From Algoriphagus algorifonticola (GTDB taxonomy: Bacteria; Bacteroidota; Bacteroidia; Cytophagales; Cyclobacteriaceae), in NCBI RefSeq assembly GCF_007655305.1, contig NZ_VLOG01000052.1, forward strand, positions 62,001-126,000: a DNA stretch of 64,000 bases, read 5' to 3'. Of this stretch, positions 35,029 through 44,396 are shown piece by piece (positions within the stretch are counted from its first letter, which is position 1; each line of letters opens with the position of its first letter). Under the pieces are notes generated by a model. The model saw only the letters and a list, made by a program, of their open reading frames with translations. It had not been told where the DNA came from and searched no databases. The translations under genes and the position numbers were made by a program.

Positions 35029-36462
35029 ATGAAGTATCAAAGAGCTATAGTTTGGTTTAGAAATGATCTGCGCCTGACGGACAATGAAACCCTTCATCAA
35101 GCTTTGGCCATGGCCAGAGAGGTGATTCCGGTTTATTGTTTTGATCCCAGAAATTTCGAAACTACTAAGCTGGGTTTTTCTAAAACAGGTCCTTTCAGAG
35201 CCCAATTTTTATTTGAATCTGTTTTGGATTTGAGGAAAAATTTAAGAGAAACTGGCGCCGATTTGATTCTTCTAAGGGGGAAACCTGAAGTAGAGTTGAT
35301 CACGCTAGCTAGCCGAATTAAGGCGGACGCTATTTTTTATTCAGAGGAAGTAACTGATGAAGAAAAAAAGGTGGACGAAGCTTTGGATCAGGCTGCTTGG
35401 GGAAAAGGAATTGCTACAGAGTCCTATTGGATCAGCACCCTGTATCATATAGAGGATTTGCCTTTCCCTGTTTCCCAAGTACCGGAAGTATTTACGGCAT
35501 TTAGAAAAGCTGTGGAAAAGATGGCTTCAATCAAGCCTGTTTTTTCCAAGCCCGATAAAATTAATTTTCCAGCAGAAGATTTATTACCCATGTCTGGAGT
35601 ATTGCCAGACCTGAAAACATATGGACTGGAGGAACCTGAGACCGAGCCCAGAGCGGTGATGGAGTTAAATGGTGGAGAGAGTGCCGGTTTAGGGCGAATC
35701 CAGTCCTATATATGGGAAAAAGATCTTCTGAAAATATATAAAGAAACCAGAAATGGATTGATTGGAGGAGATTACAGTTCTAAGCTTTCCCCTTGGCTAG
35801 CTTTAGGCTGTATTTCTCCTAGAACCATTTTTGAAGAAGTAAAGCGCTACGAAAAAGAGCGCAAAAAGAATCAAAGTACCTATTGGTTGATTTTTGAATT
35901 GATCTGGAGAGACTATTTCCGGTTCATTAGTAAAAAGCATGGGAATCAAATATTTCAAATTGGAGGTATAAAAAAACAAGAGGACTCCTGGAGAAGAGAT
36001 AGTGCTCTATTTGAGCGCTGGTGTGAGGGGTTGACAGGAGTCCCTTTTGTGGATGCCAATATGCGGGAATTGAAAAATTCGGGATTCATGTCCAACCGTG
36101 GAAGGCAAAATGTCGCCAGTTTTTTGGTCAATGATTTGGGAATAGATTGGACTTGGGGAGCCAGCTATTTTGAAAGTATGTTGATAGATTATGACGTTTG
36201 CTCCAATTGGGGAAATTGGATGTATGTAGGCGGTGTTGGGAATGACCCCAGAGAAAATCGCTATTTCAATATCCTTCGACAAGGCAAAAACTATGATCGA
36301 AATGGGGAGTATGTTCGGCTATGGATTCCAGAGCTAAAATCCATTAATGGTTTCGACATTCACCACCCTTGGGAAATGACAAACAAAGAATTGAGGGAAT
36401 TAGGGATTTCTTTGGGAGGGAGTTATCCACACCCTTTGGTCAAAATGCAGAGTTATTCTTAA
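35029..36462 (+). CDS. DASH-family cryptochrome / photolyase
   Basis: 477 aa. N-terminal photolyase fold starts WFRNDLRLTDNE (9-20). The FAD-binding half has the DASH-like block MSNRGRQNVASFL, DWTWGASYFESMLIDYDV and SNWGNWMYV, and ends LWIPELKSINGFDIHHPWEM. The DASH class repairs cyclobutane pyrimidine dimers mainly in single-stranded DNA, using blue light. Its presence fits an organism exposed to sunlight. It is single-gene, reading away from the deacetylase. Confidence 0.92.
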   Translation: MKYQRAIVWFRNDLRLTDNETLHQALAMAREVIPVYCFDPRNFETTKLGFSKTGPFRAQFLFESVLDLRKNLRETGADLILLRGKPEVELITLASRIKADAIFYSEEVTDEEKKVDEALDQAAWGKGIATESYWISTLYHIEDLPFPVSQVPEVFTAFRKAVEKMASIKPVFSKPDKINFPAEDLLPMSGVLPDLKTYGLEEPETEPRAVMELNGGESAGLGRIQSYIWEKDLLKIYKETRNGLIGGDYSSKLSPWLALGCISPRTIFEEVKRYEKERKKNQSTYWLIFELIWRDYFRFISKKHGNQIFQIGGIKKQEDSWRRDSALFERWCEGLTGVPFVDANMRELKNSGFMSNRGRQNVASFLVNDLGIDWTWGASYFESMLIDYDVCSNWGNWMYVGGVGNDPRENRYFNILRQGKNYDRNGEYVRLWIPELKSINGFDIHHPWEMTNKELRELGISLGGSYPHPLVKMQSYS

Positions 36463-36482
36463 CTAGGAAAAGTGTGGATAAG

Positions 36483-36749
36483 TCACTCTTTTTTTTGATG
36501 CTTATTCCTGATTTTTTCACGATAAGAGGGGTTGAGCCTCCAAAAAATAATATATGAGAAGGCCATCCACCCAACCCAGTAAAAACATACGATTGGGATT
36601 GTCATAGGATCATAAAGAAACCCCCAATCTATTCCAAACTTTAGTCTATAATTTCCTAAGCTTACTATAGTTTGGCCAATTGCCACTACAAGCGCATAAA
36701 TTGAATAATGCCTGAAGAATAACTTTCCTTCTATCAGTTTAAATTTCAT
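36483..36749 (-). CDS. Small hypothetical membrane protein
   Basis: 88 aa with two hydrophobic helices (about 16-34 and 48-70) and a strongly basic tail (REKIRNKHQKKE). No family was recognised. Its ATG follows the stop of the beta-lactamase-like gene by 1 bp, so it is probably the last gene of that leftward operon. The position and membrane profile support it as real. Confidence 0.55.
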   Translation of the reverse strand: MKFKLIEGKLFFRHYSIYALVVAIGQTIVSLGNYRLKFGIDWGFLYDPMTIPIVCFYWVGWMAFSYIIFWRLNPSYREKIRNKHQKKE

Positions 36750-36750
36750 C

Positions 36751-37992
36751 TTAATTATTGATATAAATCAATTTCAAGTCAGACCAATCTGGATTGATTC
36801 CTTTTTTTCTCTTCAACTCCATTTGATAAAGGTATTCCCCAAGTTCTGTGAAAAACGGAAGCCCGATTTCATCATACTCGTATTGATCATCATTCAGCGT
36901 TTCATCATTATTCACATAAATAATGGCTGAGACGATGAATTCTACATTGTTTTCAAAATCTGCGAAATAACTTCCATCAATCAAATGTCCATAAGCCCAT
37001 CCAGTCTTATTGAAAATCCGGAATTGTTCAGGAATGGGTTTTTTGTCTGTTCCAAATTTGAAAAACTTGGAATAGCTATCATAATATTCTTCCCCTTGAT
37101 AGCTTGGAAAATCCGACTCTCTGGGTAGCATACTCATATATTTCAGAATGAATTTTCTGTGTTCCTCATTGAGTTGAAATCGCTCCGGTTCCAAAAAGGC
37201 CTGTGGAAAAACTATCCGCTGAATGACTCCATGTAGATCGCTGAGCGCAAATTTATTTTTAAACGTAAATTCCATTCCAGCATTGATCAGAGAATCTCCG
37301 GAGTAATAAGCTCTTCCAATTATTGGTTTTTCAGGATTTGAATAGATAGCCTTACTTTCCCTTTCTGGTAATTCGAGAATGATATTTCCGCTTTTATCCA
37401 CAAATTTGATTGGGTTGAAATAGCGGTTTTCAATTTCATTCGCCGGGAAGCTCAATCGGTGGTTGATGAGAGTATGATTGAGTCCCTTTTCCGCTAATTT
37501 TTGATTGATGTAATCTTGGCCTAATAGCTCATAAAGTCTATTGTATGCGTCATTATCAGAAACCAATAAGATCTTCTTGATGTAATGAGCTATGCTTGGA
37601 AGAGAGTCTTTGGACGACTTATCCACATAAGCTGGCACTTGAGAAGGTCGCACTGAATCGATTAGCATGATGCTGTTCATATCCAAGTTATCCACATCCT
37701 GCTCTTCTAGCCACTCCAAAGCCAAAATGGCTACCGGCAATTTTACGGTTGAGGCAGGATAGAAATACCGTTCATCATCCAAATTGAATTCATGCGTGTC
37801 AAACATGGGAACTCCATGTTCATTTCTGTCAATTTTGGAATAAAGAATTTGAACTTGGTATTTATCGGCAGAGTCTAATACTCTTTTTAAAATTGGATAA
37901 TCAGAAAGATCTCCCTGAAAAGGTTGATTGTGTTGTTTGCCGCAGGAACTTAGAAAAATTGATAGTATGATTAGATAAAATAGTTTTTTCAT
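36751..37992 (-). CDS. Class A beta-lactamase-like serine hydrolase lipoprotein
   Basis: 413 aa. Lipobox LSSC (C17). The three active-site motifs of the class A fold are in order: SxxK as S81-T-V-K84 (PASTVKLP), SDN 145-147 (VSDNDAYN) and KTG 329-331 (NKTGWAYG). The length is about 130 residues greater than typical class A enzymes, and the SDN-KTG interval is long. It may be a true beta-lactamase or a PBP/serine hydrolase-like enzyme of the beta-lactamase2 family. It overlaps the BioF-like gene by 4 bp (ATGA). Confidence 0.85.
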   Translation of the reverse strand: MKKLFYLIILSIFLSSCGKQHNQPFQGDLSDYPILKRVLDSADKYQVQILYSKIDRNEHGVPMFDTHEFNLDDERYFYPASTVKLPVAILALEWLEEQDVDNLDMNSIMLIDSVRPSQVPAYVDKSSKDSLPSIAHYIKKILLVSDNDAYNRLYELLGQDYINQKLAEKGLNHTLINHRLSFPANEIENRYFNPIKFVDKSGNIILELPERESKAIYSNPEKPIIGRAYYSGDSLINAGMEFTFKNKFALSDLHGVIQRIVFPQAFLEPERFQLNEEHRKFILKYMSMLPRESDFPSYQGEEYYDSYSKFFKFGTDKKPIPEQFRIFNKTGWAYGHLIDGSYFADFENNVEFIVSAIIYVNNDETLNDDQYEYDEIGLPFFTELGEYLYQMELKRKKGINPDWSDLKLIYINN

Positions 37993-39050
37993 TCCTTTTG
38001 GAGTTGATAAAGTGTATTGACAAGATAAAAAAGATCATCGAATTCATGAAAAGCTGAAATGACGATGCGGTTGATATGTGGACTGCTTTGGGTGGGATAA
38101 GGAAAGGAGGATATGATGATGCCTGCATTTTCAAGTTTGGATACCCAATCAGCTTTATCAATGGTGAATGCCGGAAAATTTCTTGAGCCTTTTATGCCTT
38201 TGAATCTTGAAATTTCCTGAGCAAAAATCCCACAATAATCTTGTAATTGGCTTTTGGATTTTTCATAAATGGATTGGGTTTCCATGAAGGTAAGAAGATG
38301 CGCAGGAGATCCGGGAGATGCCCCCCCATATAAGGGTGTTGACTTGATCGCTTCTATGCTCTCTTCACTTCCCAAAATAATTCCTGCCGGTAAAGCAAGT
38401 GCTTTTCCAAGCGACCCTGAAACTATCAGCTTGATCCCTGGATCTTTCCACTGGGAATAGGTTCCAAAGACACCTCTGCCCACTACACCAAAAGCATGGC
38501 TATCATCTATGAGTAGACTGATTGAGTTTTTTTCTGCTAAATCCTTTACCCAGGAATAATCGTGGATTTCACCCAATAATGGATCCACTGCATTTCCAAT
38601 CAATAAAATCCTCTTACCATTTGATTGACTGGCTTGTTCTTGACAAGCTAATTTCCATTGATTAAAATTTAATTGAGTATTACTAGAATATCCATTGGGA
38701 ATCACGGCTGCATGGGTATTGGGAGCGATCCAGATTTCTTCGGCCAATTCCGCCAAATGTTGAGTTGCTGCAATTCCTGCCAAATAGCCGGAACTGAGAA
38801 CGGCTGATTTTGGGGCTTTGGCTTCTTGGGCAAAAAACTCTTCGAATTCATCAAAGATTTTGAGCCGGATATTATTGACCCGGCTTTGCCCGTGATTGGC
38901 CCCTAAGTCAAACAGGTTTTTAGCTAAAACTTCCAGAAACTCCACATTCTGCCCAATTCCCAAATAGGAGGTGCCACTGAAATAAAGGTAAGATTTACCC
39001 TCTATTTCAATGACTCGATCGATTCCCTTTTGGATATATTGTGGCTTCAA
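37989..39050 (-). CDS. BioF-like PLP-dependent aminotransferase/acyltransferase
   Basis: 353 aa from TTG 39050, 5 nt after the stop of the VOC gene; an ATG at 39116 would overlap the VOC gene by 61 bp with a frame unlike the family. The PLP site is intact: K216 in SGSLGKA (numbered from TTG), and IDDSHAFG with D182/H185. The fold is that of alpha-oxoamine synthases (8-amino-7-oxononanoate synthase, KBL, SPT). The neighbouring genes are not biotin genes, so the product is unknown. Its stop overlaps the next ATG by 4 bp. Confidence 0.85.
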   Translation of the reverse strand: MKPQYIQKGIDRVIEIEGKSYLYFSGTSYLGIGQNVEFLEVLAKNLFDLGANHGQSRVNNIRLKIFDEFEEFFAQEAKAPKSAVLSSGYLAGIAATQHLAELAEEIWIAPNTHAAVIPNGYSSNTQLNFNQWKLACQEQASQSNGKRILLIGNAVDPLLGEIHDYSWVKDLAEKNSISLLIDDSHAFGVVGRGVFGTYSQWKDPGIKLIVSGSLGKALALPAGIILGSEESIEAIKSTPLYGGASPGSPAHLLTFMETQSIYEKSKSQLQDYCGIFAQEISRFKGIKGSRNFPAFTIDKADWVSKLENAGIIISSFPYPTQSSPHINRIVISAFHEFDDLFYLVNTLYQLQKE

Positions 39051-39055
39051 ATCTC

Positions 39056-39478
39056 TTATTTGGCAAAAATTTGTGATTCGTCCTGAAAGGATTTGAATTC
39101 TAGGGCATTGCCGCAAGGATCCAGGAAAAACATGGTCGCCTGCTCTCCCACTTCACCTTTGAATCTGATATAGGGCTCAATAACAAACTCAATTCCATGG
39201 TTTTTTAATTTGTCTGCCAGTGCATGCCATTCATCCCAAGGCAAAATTGCACCAAAGTGTCTTACGGGTACATTTTTCCCATCTACCTCATTGGTCTTTG
39301 CATTTGCCAACTCATCCGGCTTGATATGAGCAGAAAGCTGATGACCAAAAAAGTTGAAATCTATCCATTTATCGGTACTTCTGCCGATATCACATCCCAG
39401 TAAATCACCGTAGAATTTTCTGGTTTCTTCTATATCCCGAATAGGGAAAGCCAGGTGAAAGGGTTTAAATTGGCTCAT
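39056..39478 (-). CDS. VOC (glyoxalase-like) family protein
   Basis: 140 aa. The betaalphabetabetabeta module starts with [22 protein letters not shown] (H8) and ends with [15 protein letters not shown], giving the usual His/Glu metal ligands. The vicinal oxygen chelate family includes glyoxalases, dioxygenases and resistance proteins; the substrate cannot be told. It is the first gene of the operon that continues with the BioF-like and beta-lactamase-like genes. Confidence 0.85.
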   Translation of the reverse strand: MSQFKPFHLAFPIRDIEETRKFYGDLLGCDIGRSTDKWIDFNFFGHQLSAHIKPDELANAKTNEVDGKNVPVRHFGAILPWDEWHALADKLKNHGIEFVIEPYIRFKGEVGEQATMFFLDPCGNALEFKSFQDESQIFAK

Positions 39479-39518
39479 AATGTGTACTTTCGTTCAGTAA
39501 TTTTTATACCCTAAAGAT

Positions 39519-40421
39519 ATGGCAAAAAAGAAGAAAGTTTCACTGGTTTTGAGCAGCGGTGGAGCTAGAGGATTAGCGCATGTGGGGGTGATTGAAGAGT
39601 TGGAAAAAAGAAATTATGAAATTGCTGAAATAGCAGGTTGCTCTGCCGGCGCTTTGGTGGGGGGAATGTATGCGGCAGGCAAGATGGAGGATTTTAAAAA
39701 TTGGATCTGCAATCTGGACCGGATTGATGTTTTTTCTTTGATGGATTTTACCTTTTCCAGTCGTGGATTTATCAAAGGAGAAAAAGTGTTTTCGGCTTTA
39801 AAAAATGTGGTGGAGGATTGTCAGATTGAAGATTTGAATCTTCCTTTTTCCTGTAATGCGGTAGAGGTGCACTCAGGCAAGGAAATCATTTTTAATAGCG
39901 GAAGTTTGTATACAGCCATAAGAGCTTCTGGAAGCATTCCTTCAGTTTTTGTTCCTGCAGTAGTCGAAAAGCAAATTTTGGTAGATGGAGGAGTTTTAAA
40001 TCCTATTCCTCTTTCACTGATCAGAAAGCGGGAAGACACCATTTTGATGATTGTGGATGTGAATGGATTGGATCAGGATTATGTTGCTCCTCCTAAAAAG
40101 GATGCTGAAGGGAACCGTTTCATCACCTTACCAGCCTGGCTGAGAGAGTATAAAAATAAAATGAGTCAATACTTTCCGGAGGAAAAACCTGAAGATAAAG
40201 AAATCAGCTATTCTACGCTCAATTTGGTCAAGCGCTCTTTCGACTTGCTTCAGGATAGGTTTTGTGAACTCTTATTGGAAAAACATGCTGTGGATATTCA
40301 GGTGAAAGTGGCCAGAAAACAGGCTGGAACTTTGGAATTTCACCGCTCTGCTGAATTGATTGAAATTGGAAGGGAAAAGGCTCAAAAGGCTTTAGATGAT
40401 TGGGAGCATGGAAATCAATGA
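39519..40421 (+). CDS. Patatin-like phospholipase family protein
   Basis: 300 aa. The Ser-Asp dyad is clear: oxyanion loop SSGGARGLAH (12-21), nucleophile elbow GCSAG (S42), and DGG (D156) in LVDGGVLNPIP. It probably hydrolyses acyl chains of lipids. It has no signal peptide, so it acts in the cytoplasm. The 3' end overlaps the methyltransferase gene by 14 bp, so the two are likely co-expressed. Confidence 0.9.
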   Translation: MAKKKKVSLVLSSGGARGLAHVGVIEELEKRNYEIAEIAGCSAGALVGGMYAAGKMEDFKNWICNLDRIDVFSLMDFTFSSRGFIKGEKVFSALKNVVEDCQIEDLNLPFSCNAVEVHSGKEIIFNSGSLYTAIRASGSIPSVFVPAVVEKQILVDGGVLNPIPLSLIRKREDTILMIVDVNGLDQDYVAPPKKDAEGNRFITLPAWLREYKNKMSQYFPEEKPEDKEISYSTLNLVKRSFDLLQDRFCELLLEKHAVDIQVKVARKQAGTLEFHRSAELIEIGREKAQKALDDWEHGNQ

Positions 40422-41022
40422 GCTAAATCGTTTATTGGGGAATGTGGATATCTACCTACTGGATCAGATATTGAAAGGTAGATTTACCAAGGATATGAAA
40501 ATTTTGGATGCGGGTTGTGGGGAGGGCAGAAATACAGTCTACTTCGTCAATCAGGGATATCAGATTTTCGGAATTGACCCTGATGAGTTAGCGATTCAGT
40601 ATTGTCGCTTTCAGTCAAAAAGCTTAAAGAAAGAGTATGATGCCCATCGATTTCAAATTGGGAGACTGGAAGAAATTCCTTTTCACGCTGAGGCATTCGA
40701 TGTAGTGATTTGTTCGGCTGTTTTACATTTTGCCAAAAATGTGGATAACTTCAGGCAAATGATTTCCGAAATTTATCGGGTTCTAAAACCCGGTGGGATT
40801 TTCTGGTTTAGAATGTGTACCGGCTTTGGGGGAATTCTAAATTCCGCTAAAGAAATAGGAAATGGGTTTTTTGAATTGCCTGACGGGTCAGAGCGATTTG
40901 TTTTGCAGACTAAGGACTTGGAACAAGTACTTGATTTAGGCTTTGAATATGTGGAAGAGCCTAAAACAGTGTTGGTCTTAGATCAGAGAGAAATGGGGGT
41001 TTTTGTAATGAGAAAAATATAG
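40408..41022 (+). CDS. Class I SAM-dependent methyltransferase
   Basis: 204 aa from ATG 40408, which overlaps the patatin gene by 14 bp; another ATG at 40396 would add four residues. Motif I is ILDAGCGEG (32-40), motif II has FGIDPDE, and VICSAVLHFAKNVDNF and LKPGGIFWFRMC follow. It belongs to the Methyltransf_11 type (small molecule). The substrate is unknown. Confidence 0.85.
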   Translation: MEINELNRLLGNVDIYLLDQILKGRFTKDMKILDAGCGEGRNTVYFVNQGYQIFGIDPDELAIQYCRFQSKSLKKEYDAHRFQIGRLEEIPFHAEAFDVVICSAVLHFAKNVDNFRQMISEIYRVLKPGGIFWFRMCTGFGGILNSAKEIGNGFFELPDGSERFVLQTKDLEQVLDLGFEYVEEPKTVLVLDQREMGVFVMRKI

Positions 41023-41170
41023 CAGGTTTTTGTTTCCTGAATTTCCACAGTCATGCCTTTTAGGATCTTTTCTTAACTGGCTAGAAGACATTAGCGTCAG
41101 GATTCTGATCTTTTAATCTGATCCTACCTTATATTTTTTACTTACTCGCTGAATTTCGGATGTACTTTTT

Positions 41171-43639
41171 TCATTTAAGAGAAACTTTCCTCTTCGAGTA
41201 TTCATCTACAAATTCGGAAATATGGCTAACAACTAAATCACTATATTTTTCCGATAGGCCGTCCAAATGATCTCCTTGTATTTTAACCAAATCAAATTTA
41301 TCCCGGCAGATATTTTTCCAATTAGCCACGCTCTCTCTAGAAGTCATTACTGATGCGGTTGAATAAAAATAAAGAAGGTTTGGAATCATCTTTAAAGGTT
41401 TTGTTTGGGCTAAAAATTCATGGATACTTTTTTCAAATGGGCTTATAGGTGCTTTTTCAAACTGTACTTTTTTGGAGCCAAACTGAAGTGCTAGTTTCCA
41501 AACTTTACTTGAGGCTTCTCTGAATGGCAAGCTTTTAAATTGATGAATAATTGGATTTATTCGATTTATTAAAGGTATTTGATTTTTATTTCCTATGTGA
41601 TACCAAGGAGTATCAAAGAAGATACCTGCACCATCATTTAGTTTTTCTAAGATCTTGGAAGCGACAAAACCATTAAAACTCGTGGCAATAAGAATGGGGT
41701 TCTTATAGGGTCTCAAGATTTCAGTCAATTCTTCTAAAATAAATTCCTCCTTAAACCCATTCAGTATTTTGAATTGGTCAACTCTTAAATAAGCTAGGTT
41801 AACCTGATTTTTAAGAAAATTATTTTTTAGTAAGACATTATAAGAATAATAAAGGCCTGTTTCTATCAAAAATATGGAGGGCTTTTTGGGATCGTAATCA
41901 GAGTGGATCCAATGAATATGGGGAAATTTTTGTGAAACATTTGAATTTAGATAATTGGCCAACTTTAGAATACTTCGGTATTGAAATATTGCTTCGTCTT
42001 CAATCTTTTGATTGAGAGCTATTTCCAGTTCATCAACAATTAAAACACTCTGTAAAGAAGACCCTCCTAAATCTTTAAAAAAATCGGCTTCTAAATTGGT
42101 AATTGTAATCCCCAGATGGGTAGACCAAATTTTATGAATAGTTTTTACAAGTGGATCTTTAAGCTTAGAATTAACGAAGTCAAACTCTTTTTCTTGACTC
42201 ATTTGAAGTAGTGAGTCTGTATCTACCTTTCCATTAAAATTTAAAGGGAAGTTGCTTACTTGAAGGTAGCTTCTTGGCCAAATATCTAAATCTTTTATTT
42301 TCGTTAATTTATTTAGAAGCTTTTCTTCAGGTTCAATTTTATTCATTTCCAAACAAGCAATCACATATTTATTCCCATACATATCCGTACGCGTGATAAT
42401 TTTGCAAGAAATCGCATGTACAGCTTGTTGTATTTCACTTTCAAGTAACTCCAAATCAACCCACTTTCCATTGATTTTCTGTAAAGAATTGACTCTACCG
42501 GTAAGAACTAGATATTGACCCTCTGAAATAAAACCTCTGTCTCCTGTTTTGTAAATTCTATTTTGGCCACTTTTTGAGTGAGCTTGTATTTCTTTATTGA
42601 TGAAATAACCCAAGCTTATGTAAGGTGAATAAATCACAACTTCACCTTCTTCCAAAGGCTTGCAGTTTAGTCCTTGAGCATTAATTATTTTAACCTGTTT
42701 GTTTCTTACTGGAAATCCATCGTGTATTTGAAAAGAAGATCTGGATTGAATTTTATGTTGGCTTATTGTCCTTGTTTCTGTACTTGCATATGCGAGTTGA
42801 AGTATACAGGAACTTGGGAAATTTTTACAGAATAGCTGAAAATCATTGGCTAAAACCGGCTCACCTGAAAGGCATAAAAATCGAATTGACTTAGTATAAT
42901 CAGAAAGTTCAAATTTTTGAATTTTACAAAGAGTTCGAAATGCTGAGCAAGTTAGGGTAGCAAAACTTACTTGATTTTTTCTCCAAAATTCCGGGATTTT
43001 GTCAAGGCTTTTATCGTTCAAGCTATAAACAGCTATGCTAGCACCACTTATCAAGGCCGGGAAAATGCTGGCCAAGGAGGAACTAAATGATGGTGCAAAA
43101 ACAAAATCTAGGGTATCACTTTCAGAAATATGATTCTCTTCTTGTTGTCTTAGGGTGTCTTCAATAATAGACTGGTAATCATGGACTACAAACTTGGCAG
43201 AACCTGTACTGCCCGAAGTAGCATAGACGCAAAATAATTGTTCCTTAAGATCTGTGTTTTTCCACCAAGAATTAAGTTTCCCAGGCCTAGATTCAAAGAA
43301 TTCGGGGAATCTTAATCTGGGACATTTAAAGTTTTCTTGCAAAGAATCAGAGATTAACAATTTCACCGGAACATGATCTACCCATTTATTTTCTGGATCT
43401 GGGGGTATAAAAAAAAAGTAATTGTTGGAAAGCAGTACTCCAAGACAAGCAATGATACTATCGGATTTTTCATTTAAAGAAATACCTATGCATTGCCTTT
43501 GAATTCCTATTGATTGAATTAATGAGGCAATAGATTTAGCTTTTCTTACAAGAGTTGAATAGTTAATAGTTTCCGATTCTGATTTAATAGCAACTTTTAC
43601 AGGAAAAGATTCACTGATTTGAATAATTTCAGACAGCAT
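41171..43639 (-). CDS. NRPS-like protein: adenylation, carrier and thioesterase-like domains
   Basis: 822 aa. The adenylation domain covers about 1-490, with A3 core TSGSTGSAK (141-149), YASTET and TGDRGF. The carrier domain has the attachment site LGGSSL with Ser528. The rest (about 590-822) is alpha/beta-hydrolase-like: IATSFNG with the expected nucleophile Ser654, but the last Gly of GxSxG is Asn and the first is Ala. There is no condensation domain. It may activate one amino or hydroxy acid and release or transfer it. The AT content looks higher than that of its neighbours. It overlaps the GNAT gene by 11 bp. Confidence 0.85.
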   Translation of the reverse strand: MLSEIIQISESFPVKVAIKSESETINYSTLVRKAKSIASLIQSIGIQRQCIGISLNEKSDSIIACLGVLLSNNYFFFIPPDPENKWVDHVPVKLLISDSLQENFKCPRLRFPEFFESRPGKLNSWWKNTDLKEQLFCVYATSGSTGSAKFVVHDYQSIIEDTLRQQEENHISESDTLDFVFAPSFSSSLASIFPALISGASIAVYSLNDKSLDKIPEFWRKNQVSFATLTCSAFRTLCKIQKFELSDYTKSIRFLCLSGEPVLANDFQLFCKNFPSSCILQLAYASTETRTISQHKIQSRSSFQIHDGFPVRNKQVKIINAQGLNCKPLEEGEVVIYSPYISLGYFINKEIQAHSKSGQNRIYKTGDRGFISEGQYLVLTGRVNSLQKINGKWVDLELLESEIQQAVHAISCKIITRTDMYGNKYVIACLEMNKIEPEEKLLNKLTKIKDLDIWPRSYLQVSNFPLNFNGKVDTDSLLQMSQEKEFDFVNSKLKDPLVKTIHKIWSTHLGITITNLEADFFKDLGGSSLQSVLIVDELEIALNQKIEDEAIFQYRSILKLANYLNSNVSQKFPHIHWIHSDYDPKKPSIFLIETGLYYSYNVLLKNNFLKNQVNLAYLRVDQFKILNGFKEEFILEELTEILRPYKNPILIATSFNGFVASKILEKLNDGAGIFFDTPWYHIGNKNQIPLINRINPIIHQFKSLPFREASSKVWKLALQFGSKKVQFEKAPISPFEKSIHEFLAQTKPLKMIPNLLYFYSTASVMTSRESVANWKNICRDKFDLVKIQGDHLDGLSEKYSDLVVSHISEFVDEYSKRKVSLK

Positions 43640-44396
43640 ACTGATAGACTAAAATTTCTTCAGAAAGAGACATTCCTGATTTGATCATATTTTGATGACT
43701 AATGCTATTTTTATAGGCCCACGAAAAAATAGGCCTATTTTCAAATTGTATCCTTAAATGTTTGATTCTATTGGTAAGAATTACTTTGTGAAGACCCAAG
43801 TTCCGGTAAGATTTTTGGATTGCTGCTACTGATAAAATGGAAAAAACAGGATCAAAATAAGTACCCGTTATGCCAACAAACTTGTCGTCATAAACAATAA
43901 AATAAAATTGTATGCCTTCGATTTTTAATTTTTGTCTAAAATTCTCTTCAACTGATTCGGCATGTCTGTTTTCGGCCTCAAAGCATTCAAGATAAAGCCA
44001 TGAAAACCTGTCTATTGACTCTGCAGTAACTGGTTCAAGTCTTACTTTTTCATTATGAAAAAAAACCGGTTCTTCATGATGTTCAAGCTTCATAATGGCA
44101 ATTTTCTCTTTCAATTGATATTTTGATTCTCCTTCCAAAATATTTTGAGAGAAGGTGTCCTTGGCATCAATTAAAATTTGATACTTTTTATCATTCGTAT
44201 CTGCGTAAAAACTCTCAATTAAATTCAGAGCTTCCAAACTAATAATCTTCCCAATGCAATAGTTAAAATAATTGACTTGATTGAATTTTAATAAAGTCAA
44301 TTCCCCATGTTTATTAATGGCGATTTCATTTTTTACTGATTCATTTTTTTGAAAAGCTGTTAATCTCATTAAATCATAATGGAGAAGTGAATTCAT
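43629..44396 (-). CDS. GNAT-fold N-acyltransferase, partner of the NRPS-like gene
   Basis: 255 aa. The C-terminal half (about 115-250) has GNAT-like features: VRLEPVTAESIDRF, the beta4-beta5 segment FVGITGTYFDPVFSILSVAAIQ, SYRNLGLHKVILTNRIKHLR as the acyl-CoA loop and helix, and a C-terminal ISHQNMIKSGMSLSEEILVYQ. The N-terminal 110 residues are unrecognised. Its 3' end overlaps the start of the NRPS-like gene by 11 bp, which implies joint expression. It may acylate the amine produced or carried by that protein; this is inference. Confidence 0.7.
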   Translation of the reverse strand: MNSLLHYDLMRLTAFQKNESVKNEIAINKHGELTLLKFNQVNYFNYCIGKIISLEALNLIESFYADTNDKKYQILIDAKDTFSQNILEGESKYQLKEKIAIMKLEHHEEPVFFHNEKVRLEPVTAESIDRFSWLYLECFEAENRHAESVEENFRQKLKIEGIQFYFIVYDDKFVGITGTYFDPVFSILSVAAIQKSYRNLGLHKVILTNRIKHLRIQFENRPIFSWAYKNSISHQNMIKSGMSLSEEILVYQYAV

